A DNA stretch of 15,506 bases from Planctomycetota bacterium (GCA_021785155.1 JAJYGE010000177.1:1-15506), one strand, 5' to 3'; numbered from the stretch's first letter, positions 1-7,892 are shown. Made by a program: numbers and translations. The notes: generated by a model not told the origin, from the sequence alone.

Positions 1-258
1 TACGCTGTTCAGGCCGCGCAAAAAAAATTCCTTGAGCGATTATGGCGTAGGAATTTTGGCCGCCGCGCCCAACATAACCAGCCAGAATGCGCAGATTGTT
101 TTTTCGCGATGCCCTGGTGCCCTGTTCCACCCGTCATTACGGGTGGAACAGGGCACCAGGCTGATGCTTTGGCCAAAATTCATCGTTTTCGTAAAATTTC
201 CGCGCTTGATCCAGTCGGTGTCGCCCGCCTGTCTGAACAAAAATGTTGCACCTGGTGA
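1..258 (+). CDS. 3' end of an unidentified gene (partial)
   Basis: The frame beginning at base 1 is open for 85 codons and stops at TGA 256-258, so this may be the C-terminus of a gene that starts before the window. The translation begins YAVQAAQKKFLERLWRRNFG and ends ADALAKIHRFRKISALDP...CCTW. It is basic, with several Cys residues, and has no motif I recognise. The middle is encoded by a perfect hairpin (113-160), so either the gene tolerates an inserted palindrome or the frame is open by chance. A second frame from about base 32 is also open across the region and runs into gpsA, which lowers confidence. The stop lies 98 bp before gpsA on the same strand. Function unknown. Confidence 0.35.
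   Translation, partial: YAVQAAQKKFLERLWRRNFGRRAQHNQPECADCFFAMPWCPVPPVITGGTGHQADALAKIHRFRKISALDPVGVARLSEQKCCTW
113..160. repeat. Perfect 22-bp inverted repeat with 4-nt loop
   Basis: Bases 113-134 are the exact reverse complement of 139-160, with loop CATT (135-138). The arm starts CCTGGTGCCC and ends CCACCCGT. There is no T-run after it on either strand, so it is not a standard intrinsic terminator. It resembles an isolated REP-type palindromic unit. The T-run GTTTTTT lies before the hairpin on the plus strand, which is the wrong side for plus-strand termination. Confidence 0.9.
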
Positions 259-356
259 ACCGATTCGCCCCTGTCGGCGACTCGGTAATATGCTGTGGTA
301 TTGCCAATCTTGTTGCCGCGCGGTAAGAAATTGGACGGAAATATGCTTGGAGCTTC

Positions 357-1382
357 ATGACCGACAAGGCCAAACCTTCTGTTACAATCATCGGCGACGG
401 AGCCACCGGCACTATTTTTGCCTCGATTTTGGCCAACAACAACTGCGATACCGTGATCTGGGGCCGCCGGGCGGAACATATCCGTGAGTTGGTGGAAAAA
501 CGCGAAAATATCGCCTATCTGCCCGGATTTGTGATTCCCCCTCAGGTGCGCTTTACCGATGATGACGTCCATGCTTTCACCGGAACACAACTGATTATCT
601 GCGCGGTGCCCACGCAGTTTATCCGTTCCGTATTGCAGCGGCTTAGGCCATATATCCCGGCGGGCGTGCCGGTCATCAGTGTGGCCAAGGGCATTGAAAA
701 CGTCACGCTTCTAAGACCTACGCAGATTATTGAGGAAATTTCGGGACCGCGTCGTATCGCCGCTATCGCCGGGCCGGCTATCGCCGGAGAAATCGCGGCA
801 GGTTTACCGGCGACCATTGTGGCCGCCACCCTTGACCCGGCTCTGGCGCAATGGACGCAATCGTTATTAGGTGCCTCGCACCTTCGTGTTTATACCAATG
901 ATGATGTCATTGGCGTGGAGTTAGCTGGTGCCACCAAGAATATCATCGCTGTCGCGGCGGGAATTTTGGATGGTATTCATGCGGGCATTAATGCCAAGGC
1001 TTCGCTTTTAACGCGCGGGTTGGTGGAAATCTCGCGCCTGGGCGCTGCCATGGGAGCTCAACCACTTACTTTCAGTGGCCTGGCCGGATTGGGCGATCTG
1101 GCCACAACCTGTTTTTCTCCCGGCAGCCGCAATCGTCGTTTTGGTCAATGGATCGGTGAGGGACTGTCTCGCCAGGAGGCACTGGCGAAAATGTCCGGAG
1201 TGGCGGAAGGCGTGGCAACGACCATCAGTGTGGTCGAATTGGCTCGCAAAAACAATGTTGATATGCCCATTACACAATGCCTGCATGCTGTTTTATTTGA
1301 AGGCAAAAGTCCGGCGGATGGCATCGCGGAACTTATGAGCCGCCGCCCGCGGCGGGAACTTCATGCCATGGATATTCACTGA
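357..1382 (+). CDS. gpsA: Glycerol-3-phosphate dehydrogenase [NAD(P)+]
   Basis: Reduces dihydroxyacetone phosphate to sn-glycerol-3-phosphate in the cytoplasm, supplying the backbone for phospholipids. The protein is 341 aa, usual for the family. The N-terminal Rossmann motif is GDGATG (13-18), where many homologues have GxGxWG. KGIE (111-114), GPAIAGEIA (139-147), the catalytic Lys in GATKNIIA (K194), GLGDLATTC (244-252) and SRNRRFG (257-263) all match GpsA. The ATG is preceded by GGAG (349-352) with a short 4-nt gap, and the protein starts just before the nucleotide-binding strand, as expected. CGGGGTGCCCCG follows the stop but has no T-run. The next gene lies 112 bp downstream behind a possible operator, so the two may be transcribed separately. 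Confidence 0.97.
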   Translation: MTDKAKPSVTIIGDGATGTIFASILANNNCDTVIWGRRAEHIRELVEKRENIAYLPGFVIPPQVRFTDDDVHAFTGTQLIICAVPTQFIRSVLQRLRPYIPAGVPVISVAKGIENVTLLRPTQIIEEISGPRRIAAIAGPAIAGEIAAGLPATIVAATLDPALAQWTQSLLGASHLRVYTNDDVIGVELAGATKNIIAVAAGILDGIHAGINAKASLLTRGLVEISRLGAAMGAQPLTFSGLAGLGDLATTCFSPGSRNRRFGQWIGEGLSRQEALAKMSGVAEGVATTISVVELARKNNVDMPITQCLHAVLFEGKSPADGIAELMSRRPRRELHAMDIH

Positions 1383-1460
1383 CTTCGGGGTGCCCCGTAC
1401 GCTTCCTGGGCATCTGTGCCTGATCTTGATTGCTTCCGTGGGTAATACTACAATAATAAC

Positions 1461-1476
1461 GGTTTATGTATAAACC
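1461..1476. promoter_or_regulatory. 16-bp palindrome upstream of the VOC gene, possible operator
   Basis: GGTTTATGTATAAACC has perfect 7-bp half-sites around a central GT. It sits 9 bp before the GGAGG ribosome site (1486-1490) of the VOC gene, inside the presumed leader. The position and symmetry suit a dimeric repressor or activator site. No regulator gene is adjacent and no clear promoter hexamers could be fixed, so the role is inferred from symmetry only. Confidence 0.35.
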
Positions 1477-1494
1477 AATTGCGTTGGAGGCAAT

Positions 1495-2343
1495 ATGTCT
1501 GAATCTATGGACAAGGTGCTTGGCCCGGTTGAGCTTATCGTGCGGGACATCGCGGCGGTGATGCGGTTTTACACCCAGTGCATTGGACTGAAGGTGTTGC
1601 GGACAGACGCGAAAGCTGTACATCTTGGTGCAGGCGGAAACGAGCTTTTGGTTCTCCATGATTTGCCGGATGCAAAGAATCCGGGGCGGACTGCCGGTTT
1701 ATATCATGTTGCGATTCTGCTGCCCTCGCGACGGGCATTGGCTTTCCAATTGCGCCATCTGGTGGACTCGGGCGTGCGTTTGCAGGGGGCGGCGGATCAT
1801 CTGGTCAGCGAAGCACTGTATCTGTCTGATCCGGAAGGTAACGGAATTGAGATCTATTATGATCGCCCACCGGAGCAATGGCCAAGGGAGAAAGGGCAAT
1901 TGCGCATGGCCAGCGATCCGTTGGACTTCCGGGCATTGCGCGCGGAATTAAATTCGGAGAATATTGCCTGGGCCGGGCTGCCACCAGAGGCAATTATCGG
2001 CCATGTGCATTTGCGGGTTTCGGATTTGTCGGCGGCGGAGACATTTTATCGCGAAGTCCTGGGTATGAACGTTACGGTGCGCTATGGTCATTCAGCGATC
2101 TTCCTTTCTTATAAAGGGTATCATCATCATATCGGTATAAATACATGGGAAAGCCTCGGTGTCCCGGCGGCACCGGTCGGATCGCCGGGCTTGCGCCACA
2201 TTGTTCTTCACGCCCCGGACATGGCTACATGGAAACGCATTGAATCAGAGTCGCGGCGGAGAAATATACCCATGGCTCATGCTGACACCGGCTTGAAAAT
2301 ATACGATCCCTCCGGCAATGCCGTGTTGGCATTGCCACCATGA
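1495..2343 (+). CDS. Two-domain VOC protein, CatE-like (glyoxalase/extradiol dioxygenase fold)
   Basis: 282 aa made of two vicinal-oxygen-chelate modules, about residues 9-125 and 167-280, in the architecture of Bacillus catechol-2,3-dioxygenase CatE. Module 1 has VELIVRD, H71 in YHVAIL and E119 in GNGIEIYYDRP. Module 2 has GHVHLRVSD (H170/H172), FYREVLGM and the GYHHHIGINTW signature (208-218), which strongly supports the CatE-like subgroup. Such proteins bind a divalent metal and cleave catechols or act on related substrates; the substrate here is unknown. The last module ends in DPSGNAVLALPP, so the metal-binding Glu usually found after DPxGN is absent and the chain stops early. Module 1 has Glu13 where the first His ligand usually sits. 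ATG 1495 has GGAGG 4 nt upstream. It converges on the minus-strand gene 39 bp away. Confidence 0.9.
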   Translation: MSESMDKVLGPVELIVRDIAAVMRFYTQCIGLKVLRTDAKAVHLGAGGNELLVLHDLPDAKNPGRTAGLYHVAILLPSRRALAFQLRHLVDSGVRLQGAADHLVSEALYLSDPEGNGIEIYYDRPPEQWPREKGQLRMASDPLDFRALRAELNSENIAWAGLPPEAIIGHVHLRVSDLSAAETFYREVLGMNVTVRYGHSAIFLSYKGYHHHIGINTWESLGVPAAPVGSPGLRHIVLHAPDMATWKRIESESRRRNIPMAHADTGLKIYDPSGNAVLALPP

Positions 2344-2382
2344 ATCACATTAGCTCTGCATAGCCATGTCCGCTATCGAATT

Positions 2383-3123
2383 TCAATCGCGGAGGCGGTA
2401 CCCGCTTGCGACGGATTTGGAGCGTCCACGATAACCTGGTGCGACGGCATGGGATCCACCGCGGCTCCGCGGAGCAAGGCGCGACAGCAGTCGCGAGCGG
2501 CGCACGGGTTTGCGGCTGCAACACGCAATGACTTCATCTACCGTCAGCCATTGGATGTTTTTACTTTCCACCTGCCGCATGGCCATTTCGGCTTCATACG
2601 GATCACGCCAACTCATGGAGTCTTTGATGATGGCGACATTTTTACGCCGTTGGAGCAATCCCAGCACCGCCATGCGCACGGATGATTCAAGCGGTCCGCC
2701 GAGGATCATCCAAGTGTTGGCTTCCGTTTCCGACAACAAGCGATCCAGGCGCGGAGAATCAAAAGGATTCGGATCGGGAAGATCAAAAATATACTGTTGG
2801 GCGTCATGAAGAGTCTGAACGGACAGATCGGTTCCGCAATCTAAGGGCATTTCGGTGTGCCGCGGTAATAATGTGAATGGCAATTTTGTGTATCCGGGCT
2901 CGCCGGGAGTGCAAATCAGGTGGGGCGCATTACCGTCTGGCATGGTCGTATGATGCAGGCGCGTACTGACTACCGAACAACGGATCGTGCGCAAATAGCC
3001 AAATAACCGCTTAATGTTGGCCGCCACTGCATCATAATCATGCAGACGATACAAGCCATTGGCACTTAACAGGTCGGCCTGGGTGTTCAAGTCCAGAATA
3101 GCAGGACCAAATGGACCGATCAT
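2383..3123 (-). CDS. Isochorismatase-fold protein, probable pseudoenzyme
   Basis: 246 aa from ATG 3123, chosen because AAGGAGG lies 4 nt upstream; a GTG at 3144 would add seven residues but has no comparable site. The fold is suggested by AILDLNTQADLL (8-19, D11 in the catalytic Asp position), VVSTRLHH (51-58), YTKLPFTLLP (78-87), FDSPRLDRLL (121-130) and MILGGPLESSVRMAVLGLL (139-157) followed by VAIIKDS. Active members use an Asp-Lys-Cys triad. The Cys position is S148 (ESSV in place of xxCV) and no Lys precedes the FDSPRLDRLL segment (it reads IFDLPDPNPF). Hydrolysis by the usual mechanism is therefore unlikely, and a binding or structural role is possible. Residues after about 204 form an Arg/Ser/Gly tail encoded by repetitive GC-rich DNA. 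The gene reads towards the VOC gene. Confidence 0.8.
   Translation of the reverse strand: MIGPFGPAILDLNTQADLLSANGLYRLHDYDAVAANIKRLFGYLRTIRCSVVSTRLHHTTMPDGNAPHLICTPGEPGYTKLPFTLLPRHTEMPLDCGTDLSVQTLHDAQQYIFDLPDPNPFDSPRLDRLLSETEANTWMILGGPLESSVRMAVLGLLQRRKNVAIIKDSMSWRDPYEAEMAMRQVESKNIQWLTVDEVIACCSRKPVRRSRLLSRLAPRSRGGSHAVAPGYRGRSKSVASGYRLRD
2389..2495. repeat. GC-rich repeats and palindromes encoding the C-terminal tail of the isochorismatase-like gene
   Basis: Two diverged 26-nt copies lie at 2389-2414 and 2422-2447, identical at about 17 positions and sharing TGCGACGG at the right end. They encode the paired peptides VASGYRLR and VAPGYRGR on the minus strand. Next come the palindrome CCGCGGCTCCGCGG (2459-2472) and the hairpin CGCGACAGCAGTCGCG (2480-2495). 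The density of symmetric GC-rich sequence differs from the rest of the gene and suggests a mosaic intergenic repeat absorbed into its 3' end. Confidence 0.6.
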
Positions 3124-3703
3124 AAAACCTCCTTGCCCGTTCACTATGGGTCAACTTGCGGGTCTCTACTCAACTATACGCACCGAAAGACTCCATGGTG
3201 TAAAAAAGTTTACCGGTCTGCTTTTCACATCGGCAGAACAGAGAGCAAAATATATGCCAAACTTTAATTATTCCGGGCAGTCATAAGGCTTCCGATAAAA
3301 GCGGTTCCGGTGGCAGTGCCGGAAAAATCTCTCCATATTGTGGAGTTGTAATGATAATGTTATGGTTTGTTTGCGTAAAAAATGGGTGAAGATGGCATAT
3401 CGATAAATAAAAGCGTCAATTTGTGGACGTGTAAAAGTGATGTAAAGCATTGTATGGACTTTAGTTATGAGTCAAATAAGATCCTGAATTTGTTCGCAAG
3501 GCCAAGAGTGGATAAACATTTGTAATAACGAATTTATTTGCTTTCTCTCTGCACCTTGTGATAAATAGTGGATGCAATGCTCACGGAGTGCCGAAGTTGC
3601 ATCTTGGGATTACGGTGCGGGATGGACCAAAGTCCGTACCATATTTAAGGTCTTGGTAATTGGCCTGATCGGCTGAGTAACTGCTAACGATTGGAAACGA
3701 CGA
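3124..3703. other. 580-bp AT-rich divergent intergenic region
   Basis: Lies between two divergently transcribed genes, so it should hold promoters for both, but I could not identify a convincing -35/-10 pair for topA. It is clearly more AT-rich than its flanks from about 3230 to 3560. Visible items are a 6-bp stem with an 8-nt loop (TTCCGG...CCGGAA, 3305-3324), a small hairpin GGACCAAAGTCC near 3625, and short open frames without ribosome sites (46 codons at 3382-3525 plus; 60 codons at 3268-3450 minus). None is supported as a gene. Confidence 0.6.
3128..3134 (-). promoter_or_regulatory. Ribosome binding site fixing the isochorismatase-like start
   Basis: On the minus strand this reads AAGGAGG followed by TTTT and ATG. 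It is the strongest Shine-Dalgarno match near the 5' end of the gene and favours ATG 3123 over GTG 3144. Confidence 0.75.
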
Positions 3704-6349
3704 GTGGCAAAATTGACAAAAAAAACCGGATTGGCCCTGGTGATTGTAGAATCTCCGGCCAAGGCCAAAACCATAAACAAATATCTCGGGGCCGCCTATA
3801 CGGTAAAAGCCTCCATGGGCCATGTGCGCGACCTGCCTGAAAAAGGTATGGGCGTGGATATTGAAAAGAACTTTGAGCCGACGTACGAAGTGCTTTCCAG
3901 CCGCAAGAAGCTCATCAGTGAATTAAAATCCGTGGTACGCGGTGTGGACGAAGTATATCTGGCCACCGACTTGGACCGTGAAGGAGAAGCTATAGCCTGG
4001 CATTTAAGCCAGGCCTTGAATCTCGATGAACGCGGGGTCAAGCGGGTGGTCTTCAATGAAATTACCAAAACCGCCATCCTTAAAGCGTTTGAGCATCCGC
4101 GGCTGATTAATTTAGACAAAGTAAATGCCCAGCAGGCCCGGCGTATTCTGGATCGGCTTGTGGGGTATAAAGTTTCACCGCTTTTATGGAAAAAAGTGGC
4201 GCGCGGATTATCCGCCGGACGGGTGCAAAGTGTCGCCGTAAAACTCATTGTGGATCGCGAACGGGAAATCAATGCCTTTGTTCCCGATGAATATTGGAAA
4301 CTTCAGGCTGTATTTACAACCGAATTGAAAATCGCTGATGATCTGGCCCGGCAGTGGCGGGAATTTTTATCCGTCCCTGATGAGGATGATACCGATGATG
4401 GCACCGATTCCGCGCCGGTCAGCGGCCCGTCGGGTGCGGAAAAGCGCCGGTGGCTGACGGAAAACCAGGCATTTAAGGCGCTGTTGGTGGAGTTTGACGG
4501 CAAAAAATTTAATCCAAGAAATGTGGCCGAGGCACAACGTGCGGCCACGGCGGTGGGGCTGCGGCAAGTAGCGGTTGAAACCGTTGACAATGACGGTAGC
4601 AATGGTCCACGCGGAATTCCCAATAAAGGTCCCGCACAAAAGCTTACCATTGTTTCCGGTGTGGTTCCCGCACCGGGTTCTGGCGCTCCGGAATACCGAG
4701 TGCGATCTTTAATCACCAAGCCCGCCACGTCCCGTCCGCCGGGGCCTTTCAGCACCAGCACGTTGCAACAGGCGGCCAGCAATCAGCTTGGCTTCGGAGC
4801 TCAGCGGACGATGCGCATCGCGCAGCAGTTGTATGAAGGTGTGGAATTGCCGGGGCAGGGGGCGGTGGGTTTGATAACCTACATGCGTACGGATTCGCAA
4901 AATATCAGTGCGGATGCTTTGAAAATGGCCCGCAGCTATATCGAGAGCGCTTTTGGTGAGGCCTATTTGCCGGAAAAGCCAAATGTTTATTCTTCTCGTG
5001 CCGGTGCGCAGGAAGCCCACGAGGCCATCCGCCCCACCGATGCGACTCTGGCCCCCGCAGATGTCCGCATGGCGCTGAATGAAGAACAATTCCGTTTATA
5101 CGATCTCATCTGGAAGCGGTTTATCGCCTGTCAGATGATGCCGGCCCAATGGCTGGTTACGGAGGCCATGATCGAATGTCGGCCGGCTGGAAACGCCACA
5201 GTAGATGCAGCGCTCCTGCCATTGTTCAAGGCTACTGGTCGAACCTTGAAATTCGACGGCTTCACGCGCGTGGCGGGCGTCTGGTCGCGTCATGACGATC
5301 AGGTCCTGCCGACATTGGCCCAGCAGCAGCGTTTGGCACCGCTAGACCTCACCCCGACGCAGCATTTTACCAGTCCGCCGCCCCGGTTCACCGAGGCCAG
5401 TTTGGTTAAAGCCCTGGAAACCGAGGGTATTGGCCGCCCCAGCACGTATGCCTCCATCATACAAACCATTCAGGATCGTAATTATGTATTGCTGCGGGAT
5501 CGGCGCTTCTTCGCATCCGACCTTGGTATTAAGGTTACCGAAAAGCTCATTGAAGGATTTCCCGATTTAATGGAACTGGGCTTTACCCGCCGCATTGAGG
5601 AAGAACTCGATGGCGTGGAAGAAGCCCAGAAAAACTGGGTGGAAGTGGTGCGTGAATTTTACGAGCCACTGGCCAAGGATCTGGCCACCGCGGAAACCCG
5701 TATGACCCACGCCCGCGCCGAGGCTACGCCATCGGAACACAAATGCCCCAAGTGCGGTGCCATGATGGCGTATCGGCTTTCCAAGCGCGGTAAAACGTTT
5801 CTTTCCTGCTCACGCTATCCCGAATGTGACGGAGCGATGAATGTGGATCGCGAAGGCAAGCCCGTGCAGTTGGAAGTAACTGATTTCAAGTGCCCAAACT
5901 GTGGCAAACCGATGATTAAACGCATCGGTCGTTTCGGACCGTTTCTGGGCTGTTCAGGCTACCCGGAATGTAAAACACTCCAGCAGGTGGATCGGAAAAC
6001 CGGTTTGCCGTTGCCGCCCAAGCCGCCGCCTAAGCCCACCGGTCTCAAGTGTCCCAAGTGCAATAAAAAAGAATTGGTGGTACGGTCGGGAAAACGCGGT
6101 GATTTTGTAAGTTGCTCGGGCTATCCCAAATGTCGCATGACTCTGCCGGCCGAACGTCTTGAGAAATTTCTTAAACTGAAGGCCGAAGGTCAATGGCCAC
6201 CGGCGGATATTCTCCTGAAGGCAAGTGGAAAAGCCGCCGCCGCAAAATCAGCAGTGCCTGGAGGCGAGGTTGCGGATGTGGCCGACGAAAAGAAGTCGGC
6301 GAAAAAATCGCCACGAGCGAAGCGGCCCAAGACCGCCGCCGCGCCGTGA
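3704..6349 (+). CDS. topA: DNA topoisomerase I (type IA)
   Basis: Relaxes negative supercoils by transient cleavage of one strand through a 5'-phosphotyrosine. The 881-aa protein has the full bacterial layout. The Toprim domain has E16 in VIVESPAKA and DLDREGE (89-95). NAQQARRILDRLVGY (141-155) and GLSAGRVQSVAVKLI (168-182) are domain motifs. Catalytic Tyr393 lies in LITYMRTDSQ, followed by EAHEAIRPTD (437-446) and EGIGRPSTYASII (574-586). Three C-terminal Cys4 ribbons use C681/684/702/708, C730/733/750/756 and C783/786/804/810, then a Lys/Ala-rich tail. Residues about 222-330 form an acidic, low-complexity expansion compared with E. coli TopA. The start is GTG 3704, placed by homology of the MAKLTKKTGLALVIVESPAK N-terminus; only a weak GGA lies upstream. 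Confidence 0.98.
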   Translation: MAKLTKKTGLALVIVESPAKAKTINKYLGAAYTVKASMGHVRDLPEKGMGVDIEKNFEPTYEVLSSRKKLISELKSVVRGVDEVYLATDLDREGEAIAWHLSQALNLDERGVKRVVFNEITKTAILKAFEHPRLINLDKVNAQQARRILDRLVGYKVSPLLWKKVARGLSAGRVQSVAVKLIVDREREINAFVPDEYWKLQAVFTTELKIADDLARQWREFLSVPDEDDTDDGTDSAPVSGPSGAEKRRWLTENQAFKALLVEFDGKKFNPRNVAEAQRAATAVGLRQVAVETVDNDGSNGPRGIPNKGPAQKLTIVSGVVPAPGSGAPEYRVRSLITKPATSRPPGPFSTSTLQQAASNQLGFGAQRTMRIAQQLYEGVELPGQGAVGLITYMRTDSQNISADALKMARSYIESAFGEAYLPEKPNVYSSRAGAQEAHEAIRPTDATLAPADVRMALNEEQFRLYDLIWKRFIACQMMPAQWLVTEAMIECRPAGNATVDAALLPLFKATGRTLKFDGFTRVAGVWSRHDDQVLPTLAQQQRLAPLDLTPTQHFTSPPPRFTEASLVKALETEGIGRPSTYASIIQTIQDRNYVLLRDRRFFASDLGIKVTEKLIEGFPDLMELGFTRRIEEELDGVEEAQKNWVEVVREFYEPLAKDLATAETRMTHARAEATPSEHKCPKCGAMMAYRLSKRGKTFLSCSRYPECDGAMNVDREGKPVQLEVTDFKCPNCGKPMIKRIGRFGPFLGCSGYPECKTLQQVDRKTGLPLPPKPPPKPTGLKCPKCNKKELVVRSGKRGDFVSCSGYPKCRMTLPAERLEKFLKLKAEGQWPPADILLKASGKAAAAKSAVPGGEVADVADEKKSAKKSPRAKRPKTAAAP

Positions 6350-6408
6350 TTTTAGAAAATGAAATGCGGGCGGATGATCAATAGTGCGCCTCCTTTTTAT
6401 GGCGGCTG

Positions 6409-7767
6409 ATGCAAACGGACATAAATTATTCCCGGCTTGCTGAAATCCTGCGGTGCGTGCTGGACCGCAGCAGGCACGCGATCAATAGGCACCTCCTGGC
6501 CCGGCGTATTGCCTCAGGAACGGCAATCGGACTGATTTTATGCTTTCCGATGCTTCCGCTGATGTTATGGTATCGGGCATCGGGGAACGACATGGCCATG
6601 GGAATGGGGCTGTTAATTATTACAGCCATACTGGCGCTGTTATTGCGTGGGCCGTGGGCCAATTCAATGGATGCGGCGGTAGGTTTGGACAATCAATATC
6701 GCCATCCGGGGTTATTTATCACCGTGATGGATCTTCTATCTCAAAGTCACCCCGCGATTTGCGCGCCGCAGGACGAACAGCAACTGGCGTTGCTTTCTTT
6801 GGCGAGCGGCGTATACCGTGATGGAACATCCCATACCGCCGGATTGATCCAACTGGCACCGGTGTTTCCACGACTCTGGGCTGTCAATGGCTTGCTGCTG
6901 ATGGGACTTCTGATAACCGCGGTGGTGGGAAAATCAATGCTTGCCAGTTCATCACAAGCTGGAAATGCCACAACTTTTACCAGTAAACCGCCGCTGGTGG
7001 CGATGTATCCCAATGCCAATCCGCGTACGGAACCTGCCAAGAGTAATACTGTGCCCGCATTGCGGAGAGGCTCTTCAATTACCGCCGCCGCGCGGGAACC
7101 GTCCGCTGCCATGATGGCTCAAATTGCCGCGCAGCGCCGCGTAAATCGCAGTATTCGGCGGATTCACGCCGCGATCGGCCGACTGCTTGCGAAATCGCTA
7201 TTGAAAAAGCGCAGCGCCTCGCAAGGGGATGCGACTGAAAATTCCGGCAGCGGCCCAAAATCTCCCGACAGCAGTCTTGAAGCACTGAAATCGCAATTGC
7301 TGGTCACCGCCCGTTCGCTCGGAGTCGGGGCTAAAACCCGCACCATGTTAATCGCCGCCGCGGATGCCATTGGCGCCTCATCACGAGGTCGATTCACGCC
7401 GCAGTTGCGCCGGATCAATCGGCAACTTGAAAAATATCTCGCATTACACAATGGAGTGGCAATTGCGTCGGGTTTCCAATTCCCGGCCCATGCTGGCGGA
7501 AATGCATCGGGTAAGTATCACGCGGTTGAGAAAAGCGGCCCGGAAAACCGGGGTAATTCCTTGCGTCGCACCGGCAATTCCGGGCGCGCCGTCATAATGG
7601 ACATCCCACCGCCGAGGCATAGCCGGGCCTCAGTGCCGCTGAGATGGGGGCCGGGCAGGCCAATTCATGCCTTGGCAATTCCGGTCCGATACCGCAATTT
7701 TATACGACGATATTTTTCAAATTCCATCGCTGGTTCCCCAAGGCCCATTCCCATGGAACTCCGATAG
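6409..7767 (+). CDS. Membrane protein of unknown function with three predicted helices
   Basis: 452 aa, no family identified with certainty. Hydrophobic segments at about 34-55, 62-80 and 157-175 suggest helices 1 and 2 as a hairpin and a third after a roughly 75-residue loop (VGLDNQYRHPGLFITVMDLL within it). After residue 180 the chain is polar, Ser/Ala/Arg-rich, with a basic helical stretch (RRVNRSIRRIHAAIGRLLAK) and later Pro/Arg-rich sequence. The end IPVRYRNFIRRYFSN resembles the 'YRxxVRRYF' terminus I associate with planctomycete membrane proteins, which argues that the reading frame is intact. It starts 59 bp after topA and could be co-transcribed with it. The ribosome site is weak (GGCGG at 6401-6405), so the exact start is uncertain. 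A terminator follows at 7832. Confidence 0.75.
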   Translation: MQTDINYSRLAEILRCVLDRSRHAINRHLLARRIASGTAIGLILCFPMLPLMLWYRASGNDMAMGMGLLIITAILALLLRGPWANSMDAAVGLDNQYRHPGLFITVMDLLSQSHPAICAPQDEQQLALLSLASGVYRDGTSHTAGLIQLAPVFPRLWAVNGLLLMGLLITAVVGKSMLASSSQAGNATTFTSKPPLVAMYPNANPRTEPAKSNTVPALRRGSSITAAAREPSAAMMAQIAAQRRVNRSIRRIHAAIGRLLAKSLLKKRSASQGDATENSGSGPKSPDSSLEALKSQLLVTARSLGVGAKTRTMLIAAADAIGASSRGRFTPQLRRINRQLEKYLALHNGVAIASGFQFPAHAGGNASGKYHAVEKSGPENRGNSLRRTGNSGRAVIMDIPPPRHSRASVPLRWGPGRPIHALAIPVRYRNFIRRYFSNSIAGSPRPIPMELR

Positions 7768-7831
7768 CATCCGCAGTCAAGTCCTGCTGCATGCCGGTGG
7801 GTAGAGCCTCCGGTGATAGTTCAGGAAAATA

Positions 7832-7861
7832 ATAAAGGCCGCCCCTTGTGGCAGCCTTTAT
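7832..7861. terminator. Bidirectional intrinsic terminator
   Basis: A hairpin with arms ATAAAGGC-x-GCC and GGC-x-GCCTTTAT, one mismatch and a 6-nt loop. The arms end in A/T runs on both sides, so it can act in both directions. It sits between the plus-strand membrane protein (ends 7767) and the minus-strand tatA (ends 7893), where a shared terminator is expected. Confidence 0.75.
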
Positions 7862-7892
7862 CAAAGGAGGCATCGTATACCGTCACGGCAAA

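Noticed and set aside
32..487. 151-codon plus-strand open frame starting at TTG 32
   Set aside because: It overlaps the first 130 bases of gpsA in another frame, has no recognisable domain and no ribosome site; gpsA is certain.
1386..1397. CGGGGTGCCCCG as a gpsA terminator
   Set aside because: The stem is short with a 2-nt loop and no T-run follows.
3268..3450. 60-codon minus-strand frame in the AT-rich intergenic region
   Set aside because: No ribosome site, no motif, and composition typical of non-coding AT-rich DNA.
3382..3525. 46-codon plus-strand frame upstream of topA
   Set aside because: No Shine-Dalgarno sequence before the ATG and no similarity to any known small protein.
4303..4782. 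Long antisense open frame inside topA
   Set aside because: Shadow of topA codon usage; the sense strand holds confirmed TopA motifs throughout.
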